From Micromonospora saelicesensis (lineage in GTDB: Bacteria; Actinomycetota; Actinomycetes; Mycobacteriales; Micromonosporaceae), in NCBI RefSeq assembly GCF_900091575.1, contig NZ_FMCR01000004.1, positions 1-64,000 on the forward strand: a stretch of 64,000 bases of DNA, in the 5' to 3' direction. Positions 1-7,949 of this stretch are shown piece by piece. The notes under the pieces are model-generated. The model was not told the DNA's origin, did no database searches, and saw only the letters and a list, made by a program, of their open reading frames with translations. The stretch's first letter is position 1, and the number at the start of each line of letters is the position of its first letter. The position numbers and the translations under genes are program-made.

Positions 1-69
1 TACCCGGACGCCTACGCCCAGTGGGAGCAGCAGGCCACCGACCTGGTCGCCCAGCACTGGAACAGCTGA
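1..69 (+). CDS. C-terminal end of an unrecognised protein (partial)
   Basis: The frame starting at base 1 is open from the window edge and ends with TGA at 67-69, giving 22 residues that finish WNS. The fragment is acidic and Gln/Ala-rich, helix-like and strongly biased to G/C at third codon positions. It is followed within about 60 nt by a strong terminator hairpin, so it is very probably the end of a real gene. Too little is present to name a family. Confidence 0.55.
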   Translation, partial: YPDAYAQWEQQATDLVAQHWNS

Positions 70-129
70 CCCACACCACAGCACTGCCGCAGCACCGCAC
101 CGCACGGCAAGACCACGGCACGACACCGA

Positions 130-168
130 CCGCTGGCCGGCACCCCCACCCGGGGTGCCGGCCAGCGG
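130..168 (+). terminator. Intrinsic-terminator-like hairpin after the left-edge gene
   Basis: A perfect 17-bp GC-rich stem (130-146 with 152-168) and a 5-nt loop are followed by a short T-containing run (catttctg). It lies about 60 nt after the stop at 69, as expected for termination of that gene. Confidence 0.7.
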
Positions 169-188
169 CATTTCTGCGCTCTGAGTCC

Positions 189-241
189 GCAGATCTTGGA
201 CACTTTCCGTCCGGCGCTAACGGAAAGTGTCCAAGATCTGC
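189..241. repeat. Dispersed palindrome, copy 1 (agatcttggac family)
   Basis: Perfect 22-bp inverted repeat (arms 189-210 and 220-241) around a 9-nt loop. The arm contains agatcttggacactttccgt. A near-identical palindrome lies at 39230-39278, so this is one copy of a dispersed hairpin family and not a gene-specific terminator. No coding is seen across it. Confidence 0.8.
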
Positions 242-319
242 ATGCACGGTCTGGGGTACCACCGATCAACCGGTCAACCGGCCGGCCCGCCGACCCAAAG
301 GCGAGTCGCGGGAACCAGC

Positions 320-569
320 AAGGCAGGTCACGGACACTGCCCGCCCACCCGCAAGGCAGGTCGCGGACACGCCCGCCCACCCGCGGACCAGCCCGCCCAC
401 CCGCGGACCAGATCGCGGACAGCGCCCGTCCACCCGCAGAGCCGGCCACAAACACCGCCCGCCGACTGCGGAGCACGTGGCGAGCACAGCCCACCAGCAC
501 CGCAAGGCAGGTCGCCTGCACAGCCCATCAACGCGCAGAGCACGTCGCGGGCACTCGTCACGGACCCAG
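320..569. repeat. Degenerate 33-nt tandem repeat (minisatellite), about 8 copies
   Basis: Successive units start near 320, 353, 385, 405, 438, 470, 504 and 537. The consensus is close to aaggcaggtcgcggacac followed by gcccgcccacccgc. Most units are 32-34 nt; the third is shortened to about 20 nt. The remaining gap between 70 and 595 holds only the terminator and palindrome listed separately. Open frames across the repeats look like Arg/Pro-rich artefacts of composition, so I treat the tract as non-coding. Confidence 0.7.
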
Positions 570-595
570 CCCGGGCGGCGACGCCATGGCGTGGA

Positions 596-2302
596 TCAGC
601 GGACGGTGACGGTGATCGTGTGCCAGCCGGTGGCGCCGTCCGGGACGACGTCCTGGGTACGTTCGGTTTGGGTTTCACCTGTCGCGTCGGTCGCGCGGAC
701 CTGGAGCCGGTGCTCGCCCGGGGTGGCGTCCCAGCGCCAGGACCACTGCACCCAGGTGTCGACCGACACGGTCGGGGCCAGCGCGGCTTCCTGCCACGGG
801 CCGTCGTCGACGCGTGCCTCGACTCGGCGGATGCCCCGGTGCTGCGCCCAGGCCACCCCGGCCACGGTTACCGGGCCGGCGGTCAGCCGGTTACGCCCCC
901 GGGGCGTGTCGATCCGGGACTGGGTCTTGATCGGCCCCTGGGGGGACCAGCCGCGCGGCACCCAGTACGCGTCGAAGTCGGCGAACCGGGTCAGCTCCAG
1001 TTCGGTCACCCATTTGCAGGCCGACACGTAGCCGTAGAGGCCCGGCACCACCACTCGGACCGGGAAGCCGTGCTCGACCGGCAGCGGCTCGCCGTTCATC
1101 CCGACGGCCAGCAGCGCGTCCCGTCCGTCGCGCAGCGCGGCGGTGGGGGTGCCGCAGGTCCAGCCATCGACCGACCGGCCGACGACCTGGTCGGCGTCGT
1201 CGTCCGGCTCGACCTCGTCCAGCAGTTCCCGCAGGGGTACGCCGAGCCACAGGGCATTGCCGATCAGGTCCCCGCCCACCTCGTTGGAGACGCAGGCCAG
1301 CGTCACGTACCGCTCGACCAGCGGTCGCGCCAGCAGATCCGCGTAGCTGTAGGTGCGCTCCCTACCGACCCGTCCGTGGATCCGCAGCCGCCAGGTGTCC
1401 GGGTCGACCTGGGGCACCACCAGCGCGGTGTCGATCCGGTAGAAACCGAAGTTCGGGGTGACGTACGGCGCGAGCTGCGTCAGCGAGAGGTCCGCGCCCG
1501 CCGGCACGGCCGGTGCGGGGGCTACCGGCGCGGGCAGGCGGATCGCGTCGCGGGCTGCGGACACGCCGCGCCGCCCCGCCAGCCAGCGCCCACCGAGACC
1601 GGCCACCACGGCCGTACCGAGCAGCACCCCGCTGCCGGTGAGGAAACGCCGCCGCGACTCCGGGTCCACTTCGGCAGGCCCGACCGGTTCGACCGCCGCC
1701 GTCGGCCCGGCGGGAGTCACCGGCACCGGCCCCGCCGGGGACACCGGCACCGATTCGCCAGGCGACACCGGGCCACCCGGTAACGCAGAACCAGCGGACG
1801 ACACCCGGCCAGCGGGCGGCGTGGGTGGTGACCAGGTCCAGGGGTCCAGCTCGAACGGTCCGCCGATGAACAGCCAGAGCACCAGGGCGCCGAGACCGGC
1901 ACCGACCAGGGACGGCAGTGCGTCGGCGAGGTCGGCGCCGGAGCGGGTCAACGCGGCGGCCACGCCGATGGCGCCGAACGCGGCAATGCCGGCCAGGCCG
2001 AGTGCCAACCGGCGGACCGCCAGTACGCCGAAGAGCGCGGCGAAGCCTCCCAACAACACGGCCGTGCCGACCAGCAGCGCGATCTTGTCGGCGGTGCCGA
2101 AGAGGTCGATGGCGAGTTGCTTCAGCGACTCGGGGACGGCGTCGACGATGACACCGCCGACCGCGACCAGGGGCGCCGACCGGGGACCGGTCAACACCGC
2201 GACCGGTTCGGCGATCCCGATCGCGACGGCGGCGGCGGTGATTCCGGCCAACGCGGCGTACCGCCGTGACGTGGTGCTCATCGGCCCAGTGTGCGCGATC
2301 AT
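596..2302 (-). CDS. Membrane-anchored molybdopterin oxidoreductase, sulfite oxidase family
   Basis: Predicted 568-residue protein. The N-terminal part has about four membrane helices (roughly residues 14-34, 73-95, 99-117, 128-147), then a Pro/Val/Gly-rich linker and a further hydrophobic segment after an Arg-rich stretch (SRRRFLTGSG). The C-terminal half is the molybdopterin-binding oxidoreductase domain. VTLACVSNEVGG carries the cysteine expected to coordinate molybdenum, and a sulfite-oxidase dimerisation domain follows (TPRGRNRLTAGPVTVAG onward). The substrate is unknown; the family oxidises or reduces sulfur and nitrogen oxyanions or oxidised methionine at the cell surface. ATG codons at 2302 and 2281 are both possible starts. 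It is read downstream of groEL but separated from it by a hairpin. Confidence 0.88.
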   Translation of the reverse strand: MIAHTGPMSTTSRRYAALAGITAAAVAIGIAEPVAVLTGPRSAPLVAVGGVIVDAVPESLKQLAIDLFGTADKIALLVGTAVLLGGFAALFGVLAVRRLALGLAGIAAFGAIGVAAALTRSGADLADALPSLVGAGLGALVLWLFIGGPFELDPWTWSPPTPPAGRVSSAGSALPGGPVSPGESVPVSPAGPVPVTPAGPTAAVEPVGPAEVDPESRRRFLTGSGVLLGTAVVAGLGGRWLAGRRGVSAARDAIRLPAPVAPAPAVPAGADLSLTQLAPYVTPNFGFYRIDTALVVPQVDPDTWRLRIHGRVGRERTYSYADLLARPLVERYVTLACVSNEVGGDLIGNALWLGVPLRELLDEVEPDDDADQVVGRSVDGWTCGTPTAALRDGRDALLAVGMNGEPLPVEHGFPVRVVVPGLYGYVSACKWVTELELTRFADFDAYWVPRGWSPQGPIKTQSRIDTPRGRNRLTAGPVTVAGVAWAQHRGIRRVEARVDDGPWQEAALAPTVSVDTWVQWSWRWDATPGEHRLQVRATDATGETQTERTQDVVPDGATGWHTITVTVR

Positions 2303-2362
2303 CTCGGCCGGTCGCCAACAACGTCAGCGTTCGGTAATGACCTACCAGTCCGCAAGAACGAG

Positions 2363-2396
2363 CCGGGGCGCACCGCCGTACGGCGGTGCGCCCCGG
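2363..2396 (-). terminator. Hairpin downstream of groEL
   Basis: A 16-bp near-perfect GC-rich stem (2363-2378 with 2381-2396) lies 20 nt beyond the groEL stop, between it and the oxidoreductase start. There is no clear U-tract on the minus strand, so it may act as a non-canonical terminator. Confidence 0.6.
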
Positions 2397-2415
2397 AACG
2401 GGTGTCGCTACCGGA

Positions 2416-4056
2416 TCAGAAGCCCGGGCCGTGCTGGTGCCCGTGACCGTGGCCGTGCCCGCCGCCGGCGGCCGGCTCGGCCTGCTCCGGCTTCTCCACC
2501 ACGAGGCTCTCCGTGGTGAGCAGCAGACCGGCGATCGAGGCGGCGTTGGTGACCGCGTTGCGGGTCACCTTCACCGGGTCGATGATGCCGGCCTTGACCA
2601 GGTCGACGTACTCGCCCTTGGCGGCGTCGAGGCCGTTGCCCCAGTCGAGGTCGGCGACCTTCTGCGTCACGACGTAGCCGTCGTGACCGGCGTTCTGCGC
2701 GATCCAGCGCAGCGGCTCGACGAGCGCCTTGCGCACGACCGAGACGCCGACCTTCTCGTCACCGGTGAAGCCCAGGTCATCGTCGAGCACCGAGCGGATC
2801 TGCACCAGGGCGGCGCCGCCGCCGGGCACGGTGCCCTCCTCGACCGCAGCCTTGGTCGCCGCGATGGCGTCCTCGATGCGGTGCTTGCGCTCCTTCATCT
2901 CGACCTCGGTGGCCGCGCCAGCCTTGATGACGGCGATGCCACCGGAGAGCTTCGCCAGCCGCTCGGCCAGCTTCTCCCGGTCCCATTCGGAGTCGGAGGC
3001 CTCGATCTCCTTGCGGATCTGGGAGACCCGGTCGGCAACGTCGGCCTTCTGGCCGCCGCCGTCGACGATCGTGGTGTTCTCCTTGTCGACCACGACGCGC
3101 CGAGCGGTGCCGAGCACCTCCAGGCCGACCTGGTCGATCTTGTAGCCCAGCTCCGGGGCGACCAGCTCGGCGCCCGTGGAGATCGCGATGTCCTGGAGCA
3201 TTGCCTTGCGTCGGTCACCGAAGCCCGGGGCCTTGACCGCGCAGACCTTGAGGGTCTTGCGCAGCGAGTTGACCACCAGGGTGGAGAGCGCCTGGCCGTC
3301 CACGTCCTCGGCGATGATCAGCAGGGGCTTGCTGTTCTGCAGGACCTTCTCCAGCAGCGGCAGCAGCTCCTCGATCGCCGAGATCTTCTGGGTGGTGACC
3401 AGGATGTACGCGTCCTCAAGGACGGACTCCTGACCCTCCAGGTCGGTGACGAAGTTCGGCGAGATGAAGCCCTTGTCGAACTGGAGACCCTCGGTCACGT
3501 CCAGTTCGGTGGTGAGCATCGAGCCTTCCTCGACGGTGATGACACCGTCGCGGCCGACGCGCTCCATCGCCTCGGCGATCAGATCGCCGATCGTGGAGTC
3601 CTGCGCGGAGATCGTCGCCACGTTCGCGATCGACTCCTTGCTGGTGACCTCGGCGGCACGGCCGAGCAACGCCTCGGAGACCTTGGTGGCCGCCGCGTCG
3701 ATGCCCCGCTTGAGGCCGGCCGGGTTGGTCCCGGCGGTCACGTTGCGCAGACCCTCGCGAACCATCGCCTGGGCCAGCACGGTCGCGGTGGTGGTCCCGT
3801 CGCCGGCGACGTCGTTGGTCTTGGTCGCCACCTCCTTGACCAGCTGCGCGCCAAGGTTCTCGTACGGGTTGGTGAGCTCGATCTCCTTGGCGATGGTCAC
3901 ACCATCGTTGGTGATCGTCGGCGCACCGAATTTCTTGTCCAGGACGACGTTGCGCCCGCGCGGGCCGAGGGTGACCTTGACCGCGTCCGCGAGGGCGTTG
4001 ACACCGTGCTCCAGCAGGTGCCGGGCGTCGTCCGAGAAGCTCAGGATCTTCGCCAT
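2416..4056 (-). CDS. groEL1: 60-kDa chaperonin, GroEL1 type with His-rich tail
   Basis: 546-residue GroEL starting MAKILSFSDD at the ATG at 4056; the open frame continues upstream but homology begins here. The nucleotide-binding GDGTTTAT motif lies at residues 85-92. The C-terminus is GHGHGHGHQHGPGF, a histidine-rich tail in place of the usual Gly-Gly-Met repeat. In actinobacteria this marks the GroEL1 paralogue that sits next to groES, while the essential GroEL2 is usually elsewhere. It follows groES by 70 nt in the same operon and should be under the two CIRCE operators upstream of groES. The role is ATP-driven folding; the tail suggests metal binding or a specialised function. Confidence 0.97.
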   Translation of the reverse strand: MAKILSFSDDARHLLEHGVNALADAVKVTLGPRGRNVVLDKKFGAPTITNDGVTIAKEIELTNPYENLGAQLVKEVATKTNDVAGDGTTTATVLAQAMVREGLRNVTAGTNPAGLKRGIDAAATKVSEALLGRAAEVTSKESIANVATISAQDSTIGDLIAEAMERVGRDGVITVEEGSMLTTELDVTEGLQFDKGFISPNFVTDLEGQESVLEDAYILVTTQKISAIEELLPLLEKVLQNSKPLLIIAEDVDGQALSTLVVNSLRKTLKVCAVKAPGFGDRRKAMLQDIAISTGAELVAPELGYKIDQVGLEVLGTARRVVVDKENTTIVDGGGQKADVADRVSQIRKEIEASDSEWDREKLAERLAKLSGGIAVIKAGAATEVEMKERKHRIEDAIAATKAAVEEGTVPGGGAALVQIRSVLDDDLGFTGDEKVGVSVVRKALVEPLRWIAQNAGHDGYVVTQKVADLDWGNGLDAAKGEYVDLVKAGIIDPVKVTRNAVTNAASIAGLLLTTESLVVEKPEQAEPAAGGGHGHGHGHQHGPGF

Positions 4057-4126
4057 TAATGTCCCTTCGAAGCGCCATTGCCCCGGCCCGGCGAGCCGGA
4101 CCGGGGCAGTGGCACTGATCGGTTGC

Positions 4127-4441
4127 TTACTTCTCGATGACCGCGAGGACGTCGCGGGCGGAGAGCACCAGGTACTCCTCGCCGGCGTACTTGACCTCGG
4201 TGCCGCCGTACTTCGAGTAGAGGACGGTGTCGCCGACCTGCACGTCAACCGGAACCCGGTTGCCGTTGTCGTCGACGCGCCCCGGGCCCACAGCGAGGAC
4301 GGTGCCCTCCTGCGGCTTCTCCTTGGCGGTGTCGGGGATCACGATGCCCGACGCCGTGGTGGTCTCAGCCTCGTTCGCCTGGACCACGATGCGGTCCTCG
4401 AGCGGCTTGATCGCAACCTTGGTCGCGGTAGTCACGGGCAT
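4127..4441 (-). CDS. groES: 10-kDa co-chaperonin GroES
   Basis: 104 residues starting MPVTTATKVAIKPLEDRI. It has the mobile loop region (ETTTASGIVIPDTAKEKPQ) and the conserved YSKYGGTEVKY block. A strong Shine-Dalgarno (aggaggg) sits just before the ATG at 4441, which rules out the longer open frame. It caps the GroEL ring during folding. It is the first gene of the groES-groEL1 operon. Confidence 0.98.
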   Translation of the reverse strand: MPVTTATKVAIKPLEDRIVVQANEAETTTASGIVIPDTAKEKPQEGTVLAVGPGRVDDNGNRVPVDVQVGDTVLYSKYGGTEVKYAGEEYLVLSARDVLAVIEK

Positions 4442-4576
4442 ACCCTCCTGGGGTACTGGTTTCGTTGCTGGCCAGCGGGGCTGACCAGCGTCAATCTGCC
4501 TCATGCCACCGGGCGGTGCCGTCGTCGCGGGTGCCGGTCCGCCTGGCGTGCGCACCCGGGTCGCGAGACCCGGAAG

Positions 4577-4603
4577 CTGGCACCCTCAGGGTGAGAGTGC
4601 TAA
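4577..4603. promoter_or_regulatory. CIRCE operator (HrcA), distal copy
   Basis: Degenerate left half ctggcaccc (6 of 9 to TTAGCACTC), a 9-nt spacer and a perfect right half gagtgctaa. Arm length and N9 spacing match the CIRCE consensus. It lies between the promoter and groES. Confidence 0.8.
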
Positions 4604-4607
4604 TCGC

Positions 4608-4636
4608 AGGTTATTCCGTGGCTAGCACTCCGTCAA
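4608..4636 (-). promoter_or_regulatory. groES-groEL1 sigma-70-type promoter
   Basis: On the minus strand, TTGACG (complement of 4631-4636) is followed by a 17-nt spacer and TAACCT (complement of 4608-4613). The -35 box lies inside the spacer of the proximal CIRCE and the -10 box lies between the two CIRCE elements, so HrcA binding would block RNA polymerase. Confidence 0.75.
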
Positions 4637-4648
4637 GGAGAGTGCCAG
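4622..4648. promoter_or_regulatory. CIRCE operator (HrcA), proximal copy
   Basis: CTAGCACTC, nine bases, GAGTGCCAG, against the CIRCE consensus TTAGCACTC-N9-GAGTGCTAA (15 of 18 arm positions). It overlaps the -35 box of the groES promoter. HrcA is not encoded in this window. Confidence 0.88.
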
Positions 4649-4700
4649 CGAGTCGCGCCCCGCCAGCCAGGATTTCCGGGTCGGCCGGGACAATGGCCGG

Positions 4701-5897
4701 GTGGATCTCGATCAGCTGGCGGCGCTGCGTACCCCTGAGGGGTCGGCCGCGCTCACGGCGGCGGCCGACCTGGCCGGCGGTGATCCACTGGTCGCGGCGT
4801 CGGCGCTGCGCGCGACCGGCGTGCCGCCGACGTTGGCCGCCGCGGCACTGACCCAGGCCGAGCTGCGCCACCGGGCGGTGGGCAAGTTCGGCTCGGCCGC
4901 CGCTGGGATGTTCCTCACCCGTCCCGGCCTGGAGCAGGCCACCCGCCGGGTGGTCGCCGACCGTCGGGCCGCCCGGTTGTACGCGGCCGGCGTGCGCATC
5001 CTGGCCGACCTCGGGTGCGGGCTCGGGGCCGACGCGCTGGCCGCCGCCCGCGCCGGCATCCGGGTGTACGGGGTGGAGGCCGATCCGGTGACCGCGGCGA
5101 TGGCCGCCGCCAACGCCGAGGCGGCGGGCCTGGCCGAGCTGTTCACTGTCGAGTGCGGCGACGCGACCGGGTTCGACGTGTCAGGGGTCGACGGCGTCTT
5201 CTGCGATCCGGCCCGCCGTACCACCGGCACCGGGCGGCGGATCTTCGACCCACGCGCCTACTCGCCACCGTGGGACTTCGTGACCGGGCTGGCCGAGCGG
5301 GTGCCGCGCACCGTGGTGAAGGTGGCGCCGGGCCTGGACCACGCGCTCATTCCGGCCGGCGCGGAGGCCGAGTGGGTCGGCGTGGACGGCGACCTGGTCG
5401 AGGCCGCGCTCTGGTGCGGCGAGCTGGCGGAGGTGCCCCGCCGCGCCACCCTCTATCGCCAGCGGGGCGCTGAGGCCCACCGCCACGAGCTCACCGGCTC
5501 GGGTGCCGCCGAGGCGCCGGTCGGGCCGCCGCGTCGCTACCTGTACGACCCGGACCCGGCGGTGGTGCGCGCGCACCTCGTGGCCGAACTGGCCACCGAA
5601 CTGGACGCCAACCTGGGCGATCCGAGCATCGCCTACCTCTACGCCGACCAGCCGATCCGCACCCCGTACGCGCGCTGTCTGGAGATCACCGACGTGCTGC
5701 CGTTCTCGCTCAAGCGCCTGCGGGCGCTGCTGCGCGACCGCCGGGTGGGCCGGGTGGAGATCCTCAAGCGGGGTTCGGCGCTCACCCCGGAGCAGCTCCG
5801 GCGGGACCTGCGGCTGGCCGGGGACGCGGCGGCGAGTCTGGTGCTCACCCGGGTCGACGGCGCACCGACGGTGCTGATCGGCCAGCCGGTCGACTAG
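4701..5897 (+). CDS. Class I SAM-dependent methyltransferase with THUMP-like C-terminal domain
   Basis: 398 residues from a GTG start at 4701, divergent from groES. The SAM-binding motif I is ADLGCGLGADALAAA near residues 102-115, followed by the acidic motif II (YGVEADP) and an FCDPAR motif IV near residue 170, resembling nucleic-acid or rRNA methyltransferases. The C-terminal part is the THUMP-like domain found in this actinobacterial family (LPFSLKRLRALLRDRRVG and VEILKRGSALTPEQLRR). The substrate is probably RNA but is not shown by the sequence. The stop codon TAG lies inside the inverted repeat of the element at 5894-6062. Confidence 0.85.
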   Translation: MDLDQLAALRTPEGSAALTAAADLAGGDPLVAASALRATGVPPTLAAAALTQAELRHRAVGKFGSAAAGMFLTRPGLEQATRRVVADRRAARLYAAGVRILADLGCGLGADALAAARAGIRVYGVEADPVTAAMAAANAEAAGLAELFTVECGDATGFDVSGVDGVFCDPARRTTGTGRRIFDPRAYSPPWDFVTGLAERVPRTVVKVAPGLDHALIPAGAEAEWVGVDGDLVEAALWCGELAEVPRRATLYRQRGAEAHRHELTGSGAAEAPVGPPRRYLYDPDPAVVRAHLVAELATELDANLGDPSIAYLYADQPIRTPYARCLEITDVLPFSLKRLRALLRDRRVGRVEILKRGSALTPEQLRRDLRLAGDAAASLVLTRVDGAPTVLIGQPVD

Positions 5898-6062
5898 GGC
5901 CTGTTTCATAAGGGCGGTCGAGCCGAGGCGGAGTCCGGGCGGCGATCCGGCAAGGCGCGGTTTCGTCCGGATACCGGTGTTGTATCCGGACGAAACCGCA
6001 ACGCCGCCGGTCGTCGTCCGGGCCCGCCGCAGGCCGGCCAGTTCTTATGAAACAGGCCCTAG
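5894..6062. mobile_element. MITE-like inverted-repeat element, 169 bp
   Basis: Perfect 19-bp terminal inverted repeats (5894-5912 and 6044-6062, ctagggcctgtttcataag) enclose a second perfect 18-bp hairpin (5957-5974 with 5982-5999, 7-nt loop). No gene fits between the ends. The sequence CGACTAG occurs at both 5891-5897 and 6071-6077. Size, terminal repeats and lack of coding fit a miniature transposable element or a decayed IS end. It supplies the stop codon of the upstream methyltransferase and forms most of the gap before ybaK. It could instead act only as a bulky terminator. Confidence 0.55.
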
Positions 6063-6087
6063 CGCCATCTCGACTAGCCTCGTCGCT

Positions 6088-6567
6088 GTGGCGGGACAGG
6101 GCACGCCGGCAACGGCACTCTTGGTCAAGCGCGGAATCGCGCATCGCACCCATCCGTACCGGGTGGCGCCGGACGCCCCGAACTACGGCGCGTTGGTGGC
6201 GGTGGCGCTCGACGTGGCACCGGAGCGCGTGTTCAAGTCTCTGGTGACCGCTGTCGACGGCGCGCTCACCGTGGCGGTCGTTCCGGTCACCGGCGAGCTG
6301 GATCTCAAGGCGCTCGCGGCGGCGGTCGGCGGCAAGCGGGCGGTGTTGGCCGACCGGGCGGTCGCCGAGCGGGCCACCGGTTACGTACGCGGTGGGATCA
6401 GCCCGCTCGGGCAGCGTCGACGGTTGCCCACAGTGCTGGACGAATCCGCGCTGGACCTCCCGACGATCTACGTCTCGGCTGGTCGGCGCGGTCTGCAACT
6501 CGAACTGGCCGCTGCGGATCTGGTGGCGCTGACCGACGCCCGCACCGCGCCGTTGCAGACCCACTGA
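6088..6567 (+). CDS. ybaK: Cys-tRNA(Pro) deacylase, YbaK/EbsC family
   Basis: 159 residues from a GTG at 6088 (VAGQGTPATALLVKRGIAH). The frame is open further upstream, but those codons lie in the inverted-repeat element and do not match the family. It shows the YbaK fold signature: a conserved Lys after VFKSLV and the GGISPLGQRRRLPTVLDESA block. Family members hydrolyse Cys-tRNA(Pro) formed by mischarging. Length is normal for the family (about 160). Confidence 0.92.
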   Translation: MAGQGTPATALLVKRGIAHRTHPYRVAPDAPNYGALVAVALDVAPERVFKSLVTAVDGALTVAVVPVTGELDLKALAAAVGGKRAVLADRAVAERATGYVRGGISPLGQRRRLPTVLDESALDLPTIYVSAGRRGLQLELAAADLVALTDARTAPLQTH

Positions 6568-6629
6568 CGACCCTCGTTACGTCGACTCCCCCGTGGGATA
6601 CCCAGCGAGTAACAGTCGCGTTGCTGAAT

Positions 6630-6643
6630 TGTTATCGCTCCCA
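6630..6643. promoter_or_regulatory. LacI-family-type operator upstream of the sugar ABC operon
   Basis: TGTTATCGCTCCCA on the plus strand reads TGGGAGCGATAACA on the other, close to the TGGGAGCGCTCCCA operator type of actinobacterial LacI-family repressors. It lies about 104 nt before the ATG of the binding-protein gene. The only regulator encoded nearby is a ROK protein, so its cognate factor is uncertain. Confidence 0.45.
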
Positions 6644-6746
6644 ACAAACTATGCGCCTGCGCGGTCTTGTGGAGCCGGTGTGACGCGAAATACGTTGCCG
6701 GACACAACAAAACAACACCTCCCCCACCTCCGAAAGGACCCTGCAC

Positions 6747-7835
6747 ATGCGTAAGGGGATCCTCACCATCGCCGCCGTGGGCCTGCTCACGACCGGCGGC
6801 TTGACCGCGTGTAGCGACGACTCCGGCAACGGCTCGGCCGACTCCAAGAAGACTCCCAAGATCGGCGTGATCCTTCCGGACAGCAAGTCCTCCCCCCGCT
6901 GGGAGACGGCGGACCGTCGCTTCCTGGAGGAGGCGTTCAAGGCTGCCGGCGTCCAGTACGACATCCAGAACGCCCAGAACGACAAGAGCGCCTTCCAGAC
7001 CATCGCCGACCAGATGATCACCAGCGGCGTCACCGCCCTGATGATCGTCAACCTGGACTCCGGCACAGGCAAGGCCGTGCTCGACAAGGCCAAGTCGCAG
7101 GGCGTCGCCACCATCGACTACGACCGGCTCACCCTCGGCGGCTCCGCCCAGTACTACGTCAGCTTCGACAACGAGACCGTCGGCAAGCTCCAGGGCGAGG
7201 GTCTGGCCAAGTGCCTGACCGAGAAGGGCGCCAAGAACCCCGTCGTGGCGTACCTGAACGGCTCCCCCACCGACAACAACGCCACCCTGTTCAAGGCCGG
7301 CTACGACTCGGTGCTCAAGCCGAAGTTCGACTCCAAGGAATACACCAAGGGCCCGGACGACGCCGTGCCGGGCTGGGACGGCCCCACCGCCGCGACCATC
7401 TTCGAGCAGCAGCTCACCGCGACCAAGGGCAAGATCGACGGCGTGCTGGCCGCCAACGACACTCTCGGCAACGCCGCCATCTCGATCCTGAAGAAGAACA
7501 AGCTCAACGGCAAGGTGCCGGTGACCGGCCAGGACGCCAGCGTGGAGGGCCTGCAGAACATCCTCGCCGGTGACCAGTGCGTGACCGTCTACAAGGCGGT
7601 CCGGGAAGAGGCCAAGGCCGCCGCGGACCTGGCCATCGCGCTGGCCAAGGGCGAGAAGAAGGACACCGGCCAGACGGTGAAGGACGGCGACCGCGACGTC
7701 CCCTCGGTGCTGCTCACCCCGAAGGCCATCTACAAGGACAACGTCAAGGACGTCATCGCCGACGGCTACGCGACCAAGGAGCAGGTCTGCACCGGGGCCT
7801 ACGCCAAGTTCTGCGCCGAAGCCGGCATCAGCTGA
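6747..7835 (+). CDS. Sugar ABC transporter substrate-binding lipoprotein (XylF-like)
   Basis: 362 residues. A signal peptide ends in the lipobox LTAC with Cys22. The mature protein is a type I periplasmic sugar-binding protein (KIGVILPDSKSSPRWETADRRF, PVVAYLNGSPTDNNATLF, GVLAANDTLGNAA), closest in appearance to D-xylose binding proteins. A good Shine-Dalgarno (gaaagga) precedes the ATG at 6747. It is first in an operon with an ATPase, a permease and a ROK regulator. The exact sugar cannot be read from sequence; xylose or another monosaccharide is the best guess. Confidence 0.92.
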   Translation: MRKGILTIAAVGLLTTGGLTACSDDSGNGSADSKKTPKIGVILPDSKSSPRWETADRRFLEEAFKAAGVQYDIQNAQNDKSAFQTIADQMITSGVTALMIVNLDSGTGKAVLDKAKSQGVATIDYDRLTLGGSAQYYVSFDNETVGKLQGEGLAKCLTEKGAKNPVVAYLNGSPTDNNATLFKAGYDSVLKPKFDSKEYTKGPDDAVPGWDGPTAATIFEQQLTATKGKIDGVLAANDTLGNAAISILKKNKLNGKVPVTGQDASVEGLQNILAGDQCVTVYKAVREEAKAAADLAIALAKGEKKDTGQTVKDGDRDVPSVLLTPKAIYKDNVKDVIADGYATKEQVCTGAYAKFCAEAGIS

Positions 7836-7867
7836 CCGACGCCGCAGTACCCGCCGGAACGACCATC

Positions 7868-7905
7868 GCCGCCCGGCACGGGAGCACCCTCCCGTGCCGG
7901 GCGGC
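7868..7905 (+). promoter_or_regulatory. Strong intercistronic hairpin after the binding-protein gene
   Basis: Perfect 17-bp stem (7868-7884 with 7889-7905) and a 4-nt loop in the 114-nt gap between binding-protein and ATPase genes, with no T-run after it. In many ABC operons such a stem protects the 5-prime message or attenuates transcription, so the binding protein is made in excess. Confidence 0.65.
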
Positions 7906-7949
7906 GCCCGCCGGACGGGCCCCGACCCTCCCTTGAGAAGGAGACCCCC

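Noticed and set aside
320..569. Possible CRISPR array
   Set aside because: The units are contiguous and degenerate, without unique spacers between conserved repeats, and no cas genes are present.
2386..4059. Plus-strand open frame antisense to groEL
   Set aside because: Shadow of groEL created by GC-rich third positions; no family resemblance.
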